Assembly (NCBI GenBank): GCA_005793615.1
Contig: SXRI01000443.1
Span: forward strand, 1-13,746
Origin: Bdellovibrionales bacterium
Lineage (GTDB): Bacteria > Bdellovibrionota > Bdellovibrionia > Bdellovibrionales > JAMPXM01
Direction of reading: 5' to 3'
Length of the DNA: 13,746 nt
Positions 6,404 to 12,945 of the stretch are shown one piece after another; the first letter of the stretch is position 1, and each line of letters starts with the position of its first letter. Below the pieces are notes generated by a model. The model had not been told where the DNA came from. It saw nothing but the letters and a program-made list of their open reading frames with translations, and ran no database searches. A program made the position numbers and the translations under genes.

Positions 6404-6407
6404 TAGC

Positions 6408-7313
6408 TTAGGGAATCGCCAAGAAATTAGCTAAGGTGCCGATGGACTCTTCAGTTTGATAGCAATGGCCACCCTGATTGATCGGAACCCACTGTGCGTA
6501 GATGCCGCGCTTTTGCGCTTCACGTGCGAAAAGCTCGGAGCCTTCATAAAAGCCGTGTTCATCCTGACGTGTGCACGAAACAAAAATCTTCGATGCCTTG
6601 AACGACAGTTTGTTGATCAATGTGAAAGGGTCGTGAGCCTTCCAATCGGGTTCGGTCGGGAACTCATGGCGAGTCAACGCCATAATATTGCGGATCCAGT
6701 CGACACGCACATACGGCTTGTGGCGTCCGATGTACGCAGTGACGTCCTGTTCGATCGAGTATGGCCCGATCGTCGGGAGTGCCGGGCAAACCAACGCGAC
6801 CTTCTCGAACATGCCAGCGTCCTTCATAAGAAGTTGCGTGGCATTGAAGCCGCCCATAGACTCACCAATAAGTGATCGAGTGGGATTTTGGATTTGGTAT
6901 TTTGCTTCGATCGTCGGGATGACCTCTTGCACGAGAGTGGCGTGGAGGGTGCGATTGTTGTCGCGAGGGACGTCGGTAAGAAGCCAGAGTTGACCGAAGG
7001 AAATCGAGATAACAACGGGAACGGCCTTTCCGGGTTGGCTTGCCCAGATGGCTTGGGCGCGACGGTAGCCGGGAGAGTTGCCCCAAACGTTTTCGTTGCC
7101 GCCAGCTCCATGCAGAAAATAGATGAGTTGCCGATTGTCGCCACGCTTATCTTCAGTGTCGACGCACCATTTGTATTCAACACCGGCAAGTGTGCGGGCG
7201 CGGTCACAAAAATGCATCGCCATCGCCGGCACCGCCATAAGATGACTGAGTACCGTAAGAGACAAGCCTAATGCTAGGCTGCGTAGATTCAGAGACAGTT
7301 TAACAAAATTCAT
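6408..7313 (-). CDS. Secreted alpha/beta-hydrolase, esterase D-like
   Basis: Encodes 301 residues behind GGAGGGG, 8 nt before the ATG. A Sec signal peptide spans about 1-32 (cleavage after VPAMA). The mature protein is an alpha/beta-hydrolase of the esterase D / feruloyl esterase type. YFLHGAGG (65-72) is the oxyanion region, GESMGG gives nucleophile S152, D251 in CTRQDEHG is the likely acid, and H283 in GGHCY the likely base. C36 and C50 lie close enough for a disulfide. It should hydrolyse carboxylic or thioesters outside the cytoplasm; the substrate is not readable. Relatives include carbohydrate-linked esterases and mycolyl transferases. The gene stands alone, flanked by two gaps of about 400 bp, with tandem repeats after its stop. 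Confidence 0.9.
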   Translation of the reverse strand: MNFVKLSLNLRSLALGLSLTVLSHLMAVPAMAMHFCDRARTLAGVEYKWCVDTEDKRGDNRQLIYFLHGAGGNENVWGNSPGYRRAQAIWASQPGKAVPVVISISFGQLWLLTDVPRDNNRTLHATLVQEVIPTIEAKYQIQNPTRSLIGESMGGFNATQLLMKDAGMFEKVALVCPALPTIGPYSIEQDVTAYIGRHKPYVRVDWIRNIMALTRHEFPTEPDWKAHDPFTLINKLSFKASKIFVSCTRQDEHGFYEGSELFAREAQKRGIYAQWVPINQGGHCYQTEESIGTLANFLAIP

Positions 7314-7364
7314 AATTTGTTCCCCTCCAAGGCAACAGAAAATTTCGCCGACCGCACTCGATCT

Positions 7365-7390
7365 TGAGCGGGTTCCCTAGGTCCCGCTCA
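7365..7390. other. Perfect 8-bp stem-loop in the 7314-7725 gap
   Basis: TGAGCGGG (7365-7372) and CCCGCTCA (7383-7390) flank a 10-nt loop about 50 bp upstream of the esterase start. Outer bases GCCGA and TCGGC on either side can add a second stem. It could be a leader structure or operator of the esterase gene. No T-run follows on either strand. Confidence 0.4.
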
Positions 7391-7434
7391 TGGCGTTCGG
7401 CCATTTACTCGTCCGCCAACAATTGGCTCTATGG

Positions 7435-7716
7435 TTAACCATCCGTATTGGTCAACTTCACGACTAAAAACTTATTTGGGCTTGATCCGAGTTGAATCAC
7501 ATCAATAACAGCCAGTGCCTGGCAAACAATTTTTCTTAGCCGCTCCTTGGCGAGCAAGAGATTATCGAGAGATTCAAAGCAAAAGTAATTGCCGTCATCA
7601 CGAGAACCAATACAGTCGTTTAAAAGTGACTTAATGTCCCGCGTTGCTGGTTGTTTCAGCAATGACGCGCTGGAAAAATATGGTACCGATGAAGAGGGGA
7701 ACAAGACCAGCAACAA
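7435..7716 (-). CDS. Possible small hypothetical protein (weak)
   Basis: An open frame of 93 codons in the 412-bp gap (7314-7725) between the esterase and protease genes. The sequence from about residue 20 (QPATRDIKSLLNDC) to the end reads like a soluble alpha/beta protein without low-complexity bias. There is no ATG, only TTG starts at 7716 or inside, and no Shine-Dalgarno. Its 5' end overlaps the ribosome site of the divergent protease gene. It could be a remnant or a chance frame. The rest of the gap holds two hairpins and the divergent control regions. Confidence 0.22.
   Translation of the reverse strand: MLLVLFPSSSVPYFSSASLLKQPATRDIKSLLNDCIGSRDDGNYFCFESLDNLLLAKERLRKIVCQALAVIDVIQLGSSPNKFLVVKLTNTDG
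7641..7669 (+). other. Bulged hairpin upstream of the S8 protease gene
   Basis: TTGCTG (7644-7649) pairs with CAGCAA (7657-7662) around a 7-nt loop. An outer GCG/CGC pair (7641-7643 with 7667-7669) closes it with a 4-nt bulge. It ends 56 bp before the protease ATG and may be a leader structure or operator. Confidence 0.3.
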
Positions 7717-7725
7717 GGAGTGGGT

Positions 7726-9171
7726 ATGGTTGTTCGAGAGATAGGGGTGGAGCTTTCTTTATTGTCCAAACTTGTGTTCAAACTTGGGGGCACATTTTTG
7801 GCGGTCATTTTGGTAGGGGGGATCGCATCGACGTCTCAAGCATCCCAAGCGGCAAGAAAGGGACCGAAGGGGCATCCTGACGCAGTTCCGGGTGAGATCA
7901 TCATCAAGTATCGTCCCGGAGTGAGTGAAAGGCCTGCTTTCATCAATGCACGCCTTAAGGAGCTCGGAGTTTCCGAGGTGCGCCGGCTTTCAGGCTCGCT
8001 TTCTGAAATCGGGATTTTTAAGACCGCATCGGCGGCGGGATACGATGACGTTTTGGCGGAGCTTAATGAAGATCCGGAAATTGAGTTTGCTCAGCCGAAC
8101 TATGTGGTCACGACACCCTCGGCCGAGGGACGAGATGTGAGCGGGCTGCCGCTTGAGTGTCTGTTGCGGCCGGGAATTGTTTGCGGGCATGGGATTTTTC
8201 TCGCTAAACCGCGGCCAGTGTTGAAGCCGCGACCCAGCGAAGTTTCGCCCCCGCAAGCCGATCCGATGTTGAAAGAGGTCTACAGTGTGGTGATCGCCCA
8301 TGCCGCCGAGGCTTGGAGTGTTTCACGAGGCAGTGACAGCGTGATCGTCGGCGTGGTCGACAGTGGCATCGATTACAATCACGAAGACTTAGCGTTTAAT
8401 ATGTGGCGTAACCCCACACCGGGTCCCATGAACGATATCGTGGGCTATGATTTTCTCTCCAACAATGGCGAGCCCTATGACGACGACGAGATGAAAGGCC
8501 ATGGAACCCATGCGGCCGGCATCATTGGTGCCGTCGGTGGAAACGGCAAAGGACTTTCGGGAGTCAACCAGCGTGTATCGTTGATGGCGCTCAAGTCCTT
8601 TTCTGCCTATGGTTACGGCACCACTGAATCAGTGGTCGCGGCCATCGGCTATGCCATGGATCACGGTGCGAAAATCGTGAGCAATAGCTTTGCGAGCGGC
8701 AAGAAAGACAACCCCGTGGTGATTGACACTATCGAAAAGGCCCGCGCCAAAGGGGTTCTTTTGGCATTTGCCGCCGGAAATAGCGCTGGTGATGATGACA
8801 ATGATGAAACCGCCAACTATCCCGCCGGGTATCGTATCGACAATATCGTAGCGGTGGCGTCGACAGACCCCGAAGACCAACTGGCGTCGTCGTCGAATTA
8901 TGGCGCAACAACCGTTTTGTTGGCAGCCCCAGGGGTGAATATTTATAGTACATTGCCGGGAAGCAAATACGGTTGGCAGTCAGGTACTTCTATGGCATGT
9001 CCCTTTGTGGCCGGCACCGCTGCGCAGATCTGGGCACGACATCCGACGTGGAGTTACTTGCAAGTCAGAAAAGCGCTACATGATTCGGTCGATGTCTTGA
9101 CGCAATTGTCGGGTAAGGTGATCAGCGGCGGGCGTGTGAATGTGTTCAAGGCGCTACAAGTTACTGAGTAG
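7726..9171 (+). CDS. Secreted subtilisin-family (S8) serine protease with propeptide
   Basis: Encodes 481 residues. The ATG at 7726 is chosen over the in-frame GTG at 7720 because AAGGAG (7715-7720) sits 5 nt before it. The signal sequence has a long N-region and a core at about 20-36, cleavage near 39. An I9-like propeptide follows (about 48-130: VPGEIIIKYRPGV, then EIEFAQPNYVV), which normally chaperones folding and is cut off. The linker (131-200) is long and Pro-rich with a C-x7-C pair (C145, C153). The catalytic domain has D212 (VVDSGIDYNHEDL), H259 (GHGTHAAGI), oxyanion N352 (AAGNSAG) and S422 (GTSMACPFVAG), all intact. There is no C-terminal accessory domain. The glycosidase gene follows after 54 bp on the same strand, probably co-transcribed. 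Confidence 0.95.
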   Translation: MVVREIGVELSLLSKLVFKLGGTFLAVILVGGIASTSQASQAARKGPKGHPDAVPGEIIIKYRPGVSERPAFINARLKELGVSEVRRLSGSLSEIGIFKTASAAGYDDVLAELNEDPEIEFAQPNYVVTTPSAEGRDVSGLPLECLLRPGIVCGHGIFLAKPRPVLKPRPSEVSPPQADPMLKEVYSVVIAHAAEAWSVSRGSDSVIVGVVDSGIDYNHEDLAFNMWRNPTPGPMNDIVGYDFLSNNGEPYDDDEMKGHGTHAAGIIGAVGGNGKGLSGVNQRVSLMALKSFSAYGYGTTESVVAAIGYAMDHGAKIVSNSFASGKKDNPVVIDTIEKARAKGVLLAFAAGNSAGDDDNDETANYPAGYRIDNIVAVASTDPEDQLASSSNYGATTVLLAAPGVNIYSTLPGSKYGWQSGTSMACPFVAGTAAQIWARHPTWSYLQVRKALHDSVDVLTQLSGKVISGGRVNVFKALQVTE

Positions 9172-9225
9172 TTGACTGAATGGTTAATAGATAACTGAGG
9201 CAGTTGTTAAGTGAGGGAGAAGCGC

Positions 9226-10419
9226 ATGGTGGTCCAGCGAATCATTTTCGGTTTAGTTCTCAGTTTTAAACTGATGACGGCGACGGTGATAGTGACGGCG
9301 ATGATGTCGTTCACGGCAGCTGAGGCCGCCTCCTCTCCAGAATCTCTTCTGGCGCCGTCTCTGGCGCCGTCTCTGGCGCCGTCTGGTTTGGCGTTTTCTG
9401 GATCGTTTGGCATCGGCTATAACGAAGCTTGGTTCAAGAGTAATTATGGAACCGGGTTAACGTCGGCCTACGATCCCGAGTACGTCGCAAGAGTCTTTGA
9501 CGGCATCAAGCATGCCGGTGGTTCGATCGTGCGTCTTTTTCTTTTTGAATTGCGCCAAGGGTTTCTCTTTAGCGGCGACACGGCTCAGCTTAAAGGACTT
9601 GATCCACGACTCTTGAAGAATCTCGGTGAGGTTTTGAGTTTGGCTCGTGAGCGTGGACTAAAAGTATATCTGACAGGACTTGAAGGAAATGAAATTCGCG
9701 TAGCCAAAGGGAAGATTCGCGACTTTTATTGGAATCTTCTCAACTTCAAATACGGAGAGGGCGATGCTTATCATCAATTAGTGTTGGCTCCGCTCCTGGA
9801 TCTGCTTAATGCTAATCGCGATGTGATTTATGCTTTTGATCTCATGAACGAGATTCAAGCGACGGTGGATGCGAGCTTTTATCCGTTTTTTAGCGGTGTT
9901 GATTTGCCGACCGGCTGGGCGGGAGCGCGAAACTGGATCAGCCGAACCACGGCTTTTATCAAAACGCGTAGCCCATGGCTAAAGGTGACTTCAAGCTCCG
10001 GTTGGGGAACTGCCGTCTTTGATTTGAGTCTTGGTCTTTTCTCCGGGCTCGGTCTTGATTTCTTTGATCTTCATGTTTACTCCGATACCGGTGACTTTAC
10101 TGGAGTCGCGGCAGTCTGCCAGCGTGCGAGTTACGACAAGGTGCCAATTATTCTGGGGGAATTCGGGCAGAAGTCACATGTGACCGACGATCGCCTGCAA
10201 TACGAAGTGACCTCAAGATTTTTGGACCTGGCGCAGAAGTCGTGCTTTTCGGCGGCTTTGGCCTGGCGCTTCGATGCCGCGGAAAAATGGTGGGGATTTG
10301 TACAACCAGACGGGCGCCTGCGGCCGGCGGCACATCACATTCAAAAGCTCAGTCTACAAAGTCGTCAGCCGCGATTAAGAAACGAGCTTAAAGCGAGTGA
10401 AGCGCCCGCGGCCCATTGA
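9226..10419 (+). CDS. Secreted glycoside hydrolase, GH5-like (cellulase/mannanase fold)
   Basis: Encodes 397 residues. The start at 9226 is preferred to GTG 9211 because GGGAG stands 6 nt before the ATG. A Sec signal peptide ends near AAEA (34). LAPS is then repeated three times (42-53), encoded by an exact 12-bp triplication, a short linker. The catalytic TIM barrel covers about 57-375. DLMNEI gives acid/base E209, DLHVYS gives H283, and ILGEFG gives nucleophile E312, the signature order of clan GH-A. It should cleave beta-linked polysaccharide outside the cell; the exact substrate is uncertain, and beta-mannan is as possible as cellulose. The last 45 bp overlap the converging TPR gene, so its C-terminus (after about 382) is antisense to that gene's end. 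Confidence 0.9.
   Translation: MVVQRIIFGLVLSFKLMTATVIVTAMMSFTAAEAASSPESLLAPSLAPSLAPSGLAFSGSFGIGYNEAWFKSNYGTGLTSAYDPEYVARVFDGIKHAGGSIVRLFLFELRQGFLFSGDTAQLKGLDPRLLKNLGEVLSLARERGLKVYLTGLEGNEIRVAKGKIRDFYWNLLNFKYGEGDAYHQLVLAPLLDLLNANRDVIYAFDLMNEIQATVDASFYPFFSGVDLPTGWAGARNWISRTTAFIKTRSPWLKVTSSSGWGTAVFDLSLGLFSGLGLDFFDLHVYSDTGDFTGVAAVCQRASYDKVPIILGEFGQKSHVTDDRLQYEVTSRFLDLAQKSCFSAALAWRFDAAEKWWGFVQPDGRLRPAAHHIQKLSLQSRQPRLRNELKASEAPAAH
9349..9384. repeat. 12-bp in-frame tandem repeat, three exact copies
   Basis: CTGGCGCCGTCT occurs three times without a mismatch and encodes LAPS three times, right after the glycosidase signal peptide. Exact identity at third positions points to recent slippage rather than old protein repetition. 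Confidence 0.95.
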
Positions 10420-11925
10420 GATGACCCGACCTTCAGTGATGAGTTCGCTGAGAACGCGGTTCGCGGTCCGGGTTGAACAGTTCATTTGATCGCCAACAGC
10501 CGATGATGAAAAAGGTTCCTCACCGAAACGATCCTGTAAAAAAATAAAATGAATATTGTTTTTGTTCGGAAGTCCCTGCTCGACGACCTGGCGTTCGAGA
10601 ATGATGCCACGATTTTTGCTGAACTGAATAGCGTAGCCTCGTCGTCCCCAAACGATTTCACAGCCGATGTCGCGCTCTTCGAGCCAGGCTCTTAATCTCT
10701 TGATGAGTTGAAAGACGCGATCAGGAGATGTCTCCAGGTCGTAAAATTCGCCTTCAAATAGAATCGAGAACAATTGCCCGATACGGAAGGGCGCATAGAA
10801 GTCCGAGCAAAGTATGTAGAGCAAACGTTTTAGTAATACGCTCTGATTATTCTTGGCATTAATCGATTTGAATTCCATGAGCAGGTCTTTAAAGTCCGTG
10901 AGGCGAGTTTCGATACCCTGCTGTCGAAGACGGAGCCAGTTAAACGTCGGCAGGACCTCAAGACTCGGAGCTTCTCGCTTGATAAGCGCATGAATCTTCT
11001 CGCGGTAACTCTTTGCCGGGCTGCCAAAGTAGACATGATTGAGGAGTTCTTGATTCTCCGTGCAGATGGCCCAATGAAGATCAAGTTCGCGCAGGGTTTC
11101 CCAGCTGCCCATCGAGAGTGCGTCGGTTCTAAGTGCCGACCACTCGGTGTGCAGTCCCTGAGGGGTGCCGCCGATGGATGTCGTGCGTGAGGCGTCTCGT
11201 GCCGCAACTCGCGACTGATAGAGTCGATTGATGAATTGCCATTTCTTGCAGTACATCCAACCCATGTTGCGAGCCTGACCAAGATGCTTCTCGCTCTTTT
11301 TCAAACACTCGAGGGCGTGATCGTGTTCGCGTTTTTCAAAGTAGATTTGCGATTCAATTTCAAAAGAGTTGCCGAGAAGCAACCAATGACCCTTAGTATC
11401 GAGCTCGGCCTGCAAATCTTTTAAAAACGGAATTGCTCGCTCCCAGTCTTGAATATTGACATAGGTGGAAGCGAGATTCACACGGATCACGAGTTGATGG
11501 TAATCGGCCGGAATCTCTTTAAGGTAATCTTCGAGAAGCGGAACCGCGGATTCATAGTCCCACTCTTTAAACATCAACAGGGCGGAGTAGAATTTTGACC
11601 GCGGTGTTCGCCCGCGCAAATCGCGTAAGACCTGGCGTGCTTCGGAAAGCGCGCCAACCTCCAAAAGACAGCCAGCGTACTCGGTAAAAGCGTCAAGGGC
11701 GTTGACAACCTTGAGGTTGCCTTGAGCTCGTAGGCGCGGGAAGAGAAGTCGCAAACCGATCGACGGCTGGCTGATGCGCCAAGAGATGTTGGCGATTTTA
11801 GCAAGTTGTTCGAGTGGGATTTCATCACGCGGAATTCGTCTAAGTTCGCGGCCTACTTGGTGTCCTTCGCCGCGCTTGATGCGTTCATTCCATGTTTCAA
11901 TTTGAGACGCCCACGATATTTTCAT
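10375..11925 (-). CDS. TPR-like protein with C-terminal winged-helix segments, likely transcription regulator
   Basis: Encodes 516 residues, no signal peptide, so cytoplasmic. Residues about 40-350 are helical repeats of TPR type (for example AGCLLEVGALSEARQVL, KFYSALLMFKEWDYESAVPL, VRVNLASTYVNIQDWERAI-like units). Residues about 362-437 resemble an OmpR-like winged helix (FRIGQLFSILF, then VFQLIKRLRAWLEE, then a GRRGYAIQF wing). Residues about 458-516 form a second helix-turn-helix (AVGDQMNCSTRTANRVLSEL) with a GRGRF wing. I recall such TPR plus winged-helix proteins in Bdellovibrio; no target is known. There is no Shine-Dalgarno; a GATAAT lies just upstream, suggesting a near-leaderless mRNA. 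It is divergent from the lipoprotein gene across 53 bp holding an inverted repeat, so autoregulation and control of that gene are plausible. Confidence 0.8.
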   Translation of the reverse strand: MKISWASQIETWNERIKRGEGHQVGRELRRIPRDEIPLEQLAKIANISWRISQPSIGLRLLFPRLRAQGNLKVVNALDAFTEYAGCLLEVGALSEARQVLRDLRGRTPRSKFYSALLMFKEWDYESAVPLLEDYLKEIPADYHQLVIRVNLASTYVNIQDWERAIPFLKDLQAELDTKGHWLLLGNSFEIESQIYFEKREHDHALECLKKSEKHLGQARNMGWMYCKKWQFINRLYQSRVAARDASRTTSIGGTPQGLHTEWSALRTDALSMGSWETLRELDLHWAICTENQELLNHVYFGSPAKSYREKIHALIKREAPSLEVLPTFNWLRLRQQGIETRLTDFKDLLMEFKSINAKNNQSVLLKRLLYILCSDFYAPFRIGQLFSILFEGEFYDLETSPDRVFQLIKRLRAWLEERDIGCEIVWGRRGYAIQFSKNRGIILERQVVEQGLPNKNNIHFIFLQDRFGEEPFSSSAVGDQMNCSTRTANRVLSELITEGRVISMGRGRFTRFKLVS

Positions 11926-11933
11926 AACTAGAA

Positions 11934-11973
11934 AATTATCGGTTGAGAAAATGAGTCACTATAGTCGATAATT
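11934..11973. promoter_or_regulatory. Inverted repeat between divergent genes, candidate operator
   Basis: AATTATCG (11934-11941) and CGATAATT (11966-11973) are perfect inverted copies with centres 32 bp apart, about three helical turns, so a dimer could contact both on one face. Each arm contains an outward GATAAT. The spacer also holds palindromes TGAGTCA (11952-11958) and ACTATAGT (11958-11965). Confidence 0.45.
11943..11972 (+). promoter_or_regulatory. Candidate sigma70 promoter giving a leaderless lipoprotein mRNA
   Basis: TTGAGA (11943-11948, 5 of 6), an 18-bp spacer and GATAAT (11967-11972, 5 of 6). The -10 ends 6 nt before the ATG, so the usual start distance of about 7 nt puts the first base at or next to the A of the start codon. 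The absence of a clear ribosome site agrees. Confidence 0.5.
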
Positions 11974-11978
11974 GAGAT

Positions 11979-12917
11979 ATGTCGCGCAAGTCTCTCTACG
12001 GCATCGGCGTAATCATTGTAAGTACACTCGGTATCATAATAGCACTCGGGCAGGGGTGCGCCGGCGGCTCTTCTTTGCCTGGATTTAACGGCTTCGGTGG
12101 AAGCACTGGACCTAATCTCAGCATTCAAGTTCCTAACCCAGGGCAGATACTTGGTATCGGCGGCCTTCATGGAAATGGTGGCGGGTATGGTGGCATGGTG
12201 TCGACCACTGAACAATACGGTGAGGGCGGAGCCAGAGGCCATGAGAGTTCAACTGAACACCAGCAGTCGGCGCAACAAGCAGAACACCATGGCAGAAACT
12301 CGTCGTTTTCTTCACTCGGTGATGATTTCAGGGCCGCCTATTTCCATGTTGGCGATCGTACGGCGAACTGCACCCGCCTACCAGATGAGTGGAAACCTTT
12401 AGATGCACACATCTCGGGCGTACTTTCGCTTCAGCATCATAGGGCTTATTACGGCGGCTCGCTCTGTGGTCGAACCTCGATGCTTCGCAGTTCGGTAGTG
12501 AGCATCGTTGATTTCAATTCGCAAATTGCAGTGTTTGCCAACAAAGTATTCGAGCGGTTTGAGGATCATCCGCCGACGCTCAATGATTTAAAGACCACTG
12601 TGGCTTACTGCAGGAGTGCTATCTTTGCACAGCCGGAATCGGGTGCAGATCTTGGTGCCGATGTTCGGATTTATAGGAACAGTGTCGGTTTGTTCGGCGA
12701 AATCATTATTGGTAAGGATGTCGGCGGTACGCTAACTCGTTCGGTCGTCCGTGGCTTTGCTGTTTCTGGCGGCGCTGAGGGTGAGGGTGCGCTCTTCACG
12801 CCTGAGGGGTTTGAACTCAGGCTGACCAATATGGATGCTAATCCCACCACAGGTTCATTATCTGTACTTCTCGATGGCGAACAGCGAGAAGTCCCACTGA
12901 CCAAATGTTGGCACTGA
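11979..12917 (+). CDS. Gly-rich lipoprotein candidate, unknown function
   Basis: Encodes 312 residues. A hydrophobic N-terminal segment (about 8-23) ends in LGQGC, so C27 is a plausible lipidation site, although -3 Gly and -2 Gln depart from the standard lipobox. Residues 28-75 are Gly/Ser/Pro-rich and probably disordered. Residues 80-110 are rich in Glu, His and Gln (ESSTEHQQSAQQAEHHG). A compact domain (about 115-312) contains C131, C163, C211 and C310, suggesting two disulfides, and ends in CWH. No enzymatic motif is seen. A candidate leaderless promoter lies directly before it. It converges on the outer-membrane gene with 28 bp between stops and no visible hairpin terminator. Confidence 0.82.
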   Translation: MSRKSLYGIGVIIVSTLGIIIALGQGCAGGSSLPGFNGFGGSTGPNLSIQVPNPGQILGIGGLHGNGGGYGGMVSTTEQYGEGGARGHESSTEHQQSAQQAEHHGRNSSFSSLGDDFRAAYFHVGDRTANCTRLPDEWKPLDAHISGVLSLQHHRAYYGGSLCGRTSMLRSSVVSIVDFNSQIAVFANKVFERFEDHPPTLNDLKTTVAYCRSAIFAQPESGADLGADVRIYRNSVGLFGEIIIGKDVGGTLTRSVVRGFAVSGGAEGEGALFTPEGFELRLTNMDANPTTGSLSVLLDGEQREVPLTKCWH

Positions 12918-12945
12918 GCACACGCCAGAATAATTTCCCAAAAAA

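Larger units (their letters stand above)
6020..6407. other. Repeat-rich 388-bp intergenic region
   Basis: This stretch between the esterase gene and paralogue B holds no convincing gene. It contains a 12-bp tandem repeat (6079-6111), a 14-bp direct repeat (6291-6320), a GC-rich hairpin (6326-6364) and a second, unrelated 12-bp tandem repeat (6368-6403). It must carry the promoter of the paralogue pair if the esterase transcript ends at the hairpin. No clear -35/-10 pair was found. Confidence 0.6.

Noticed and set aside
9193..9205. AACTG-AGG-CAGTT mini-hairpin between protease and glycosidase genes as a terminator
   Set aside because: The stem is only 5 bp, there is no T-run, and the 54-bp spacing suits co-transcription.
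9207..9413. Minus-strand frame with a DGAR repeat
   Set aside because: It is the reverse of the LAPS repeat and signal-peptide region of the glycosidase gene.
10830..11282. Minus-strand 150-codon frame inside the TPR gene
   Set aside because: Out-of-frame shadow of the TPR protein, Arg/Ser-rich, with no ribosome site.
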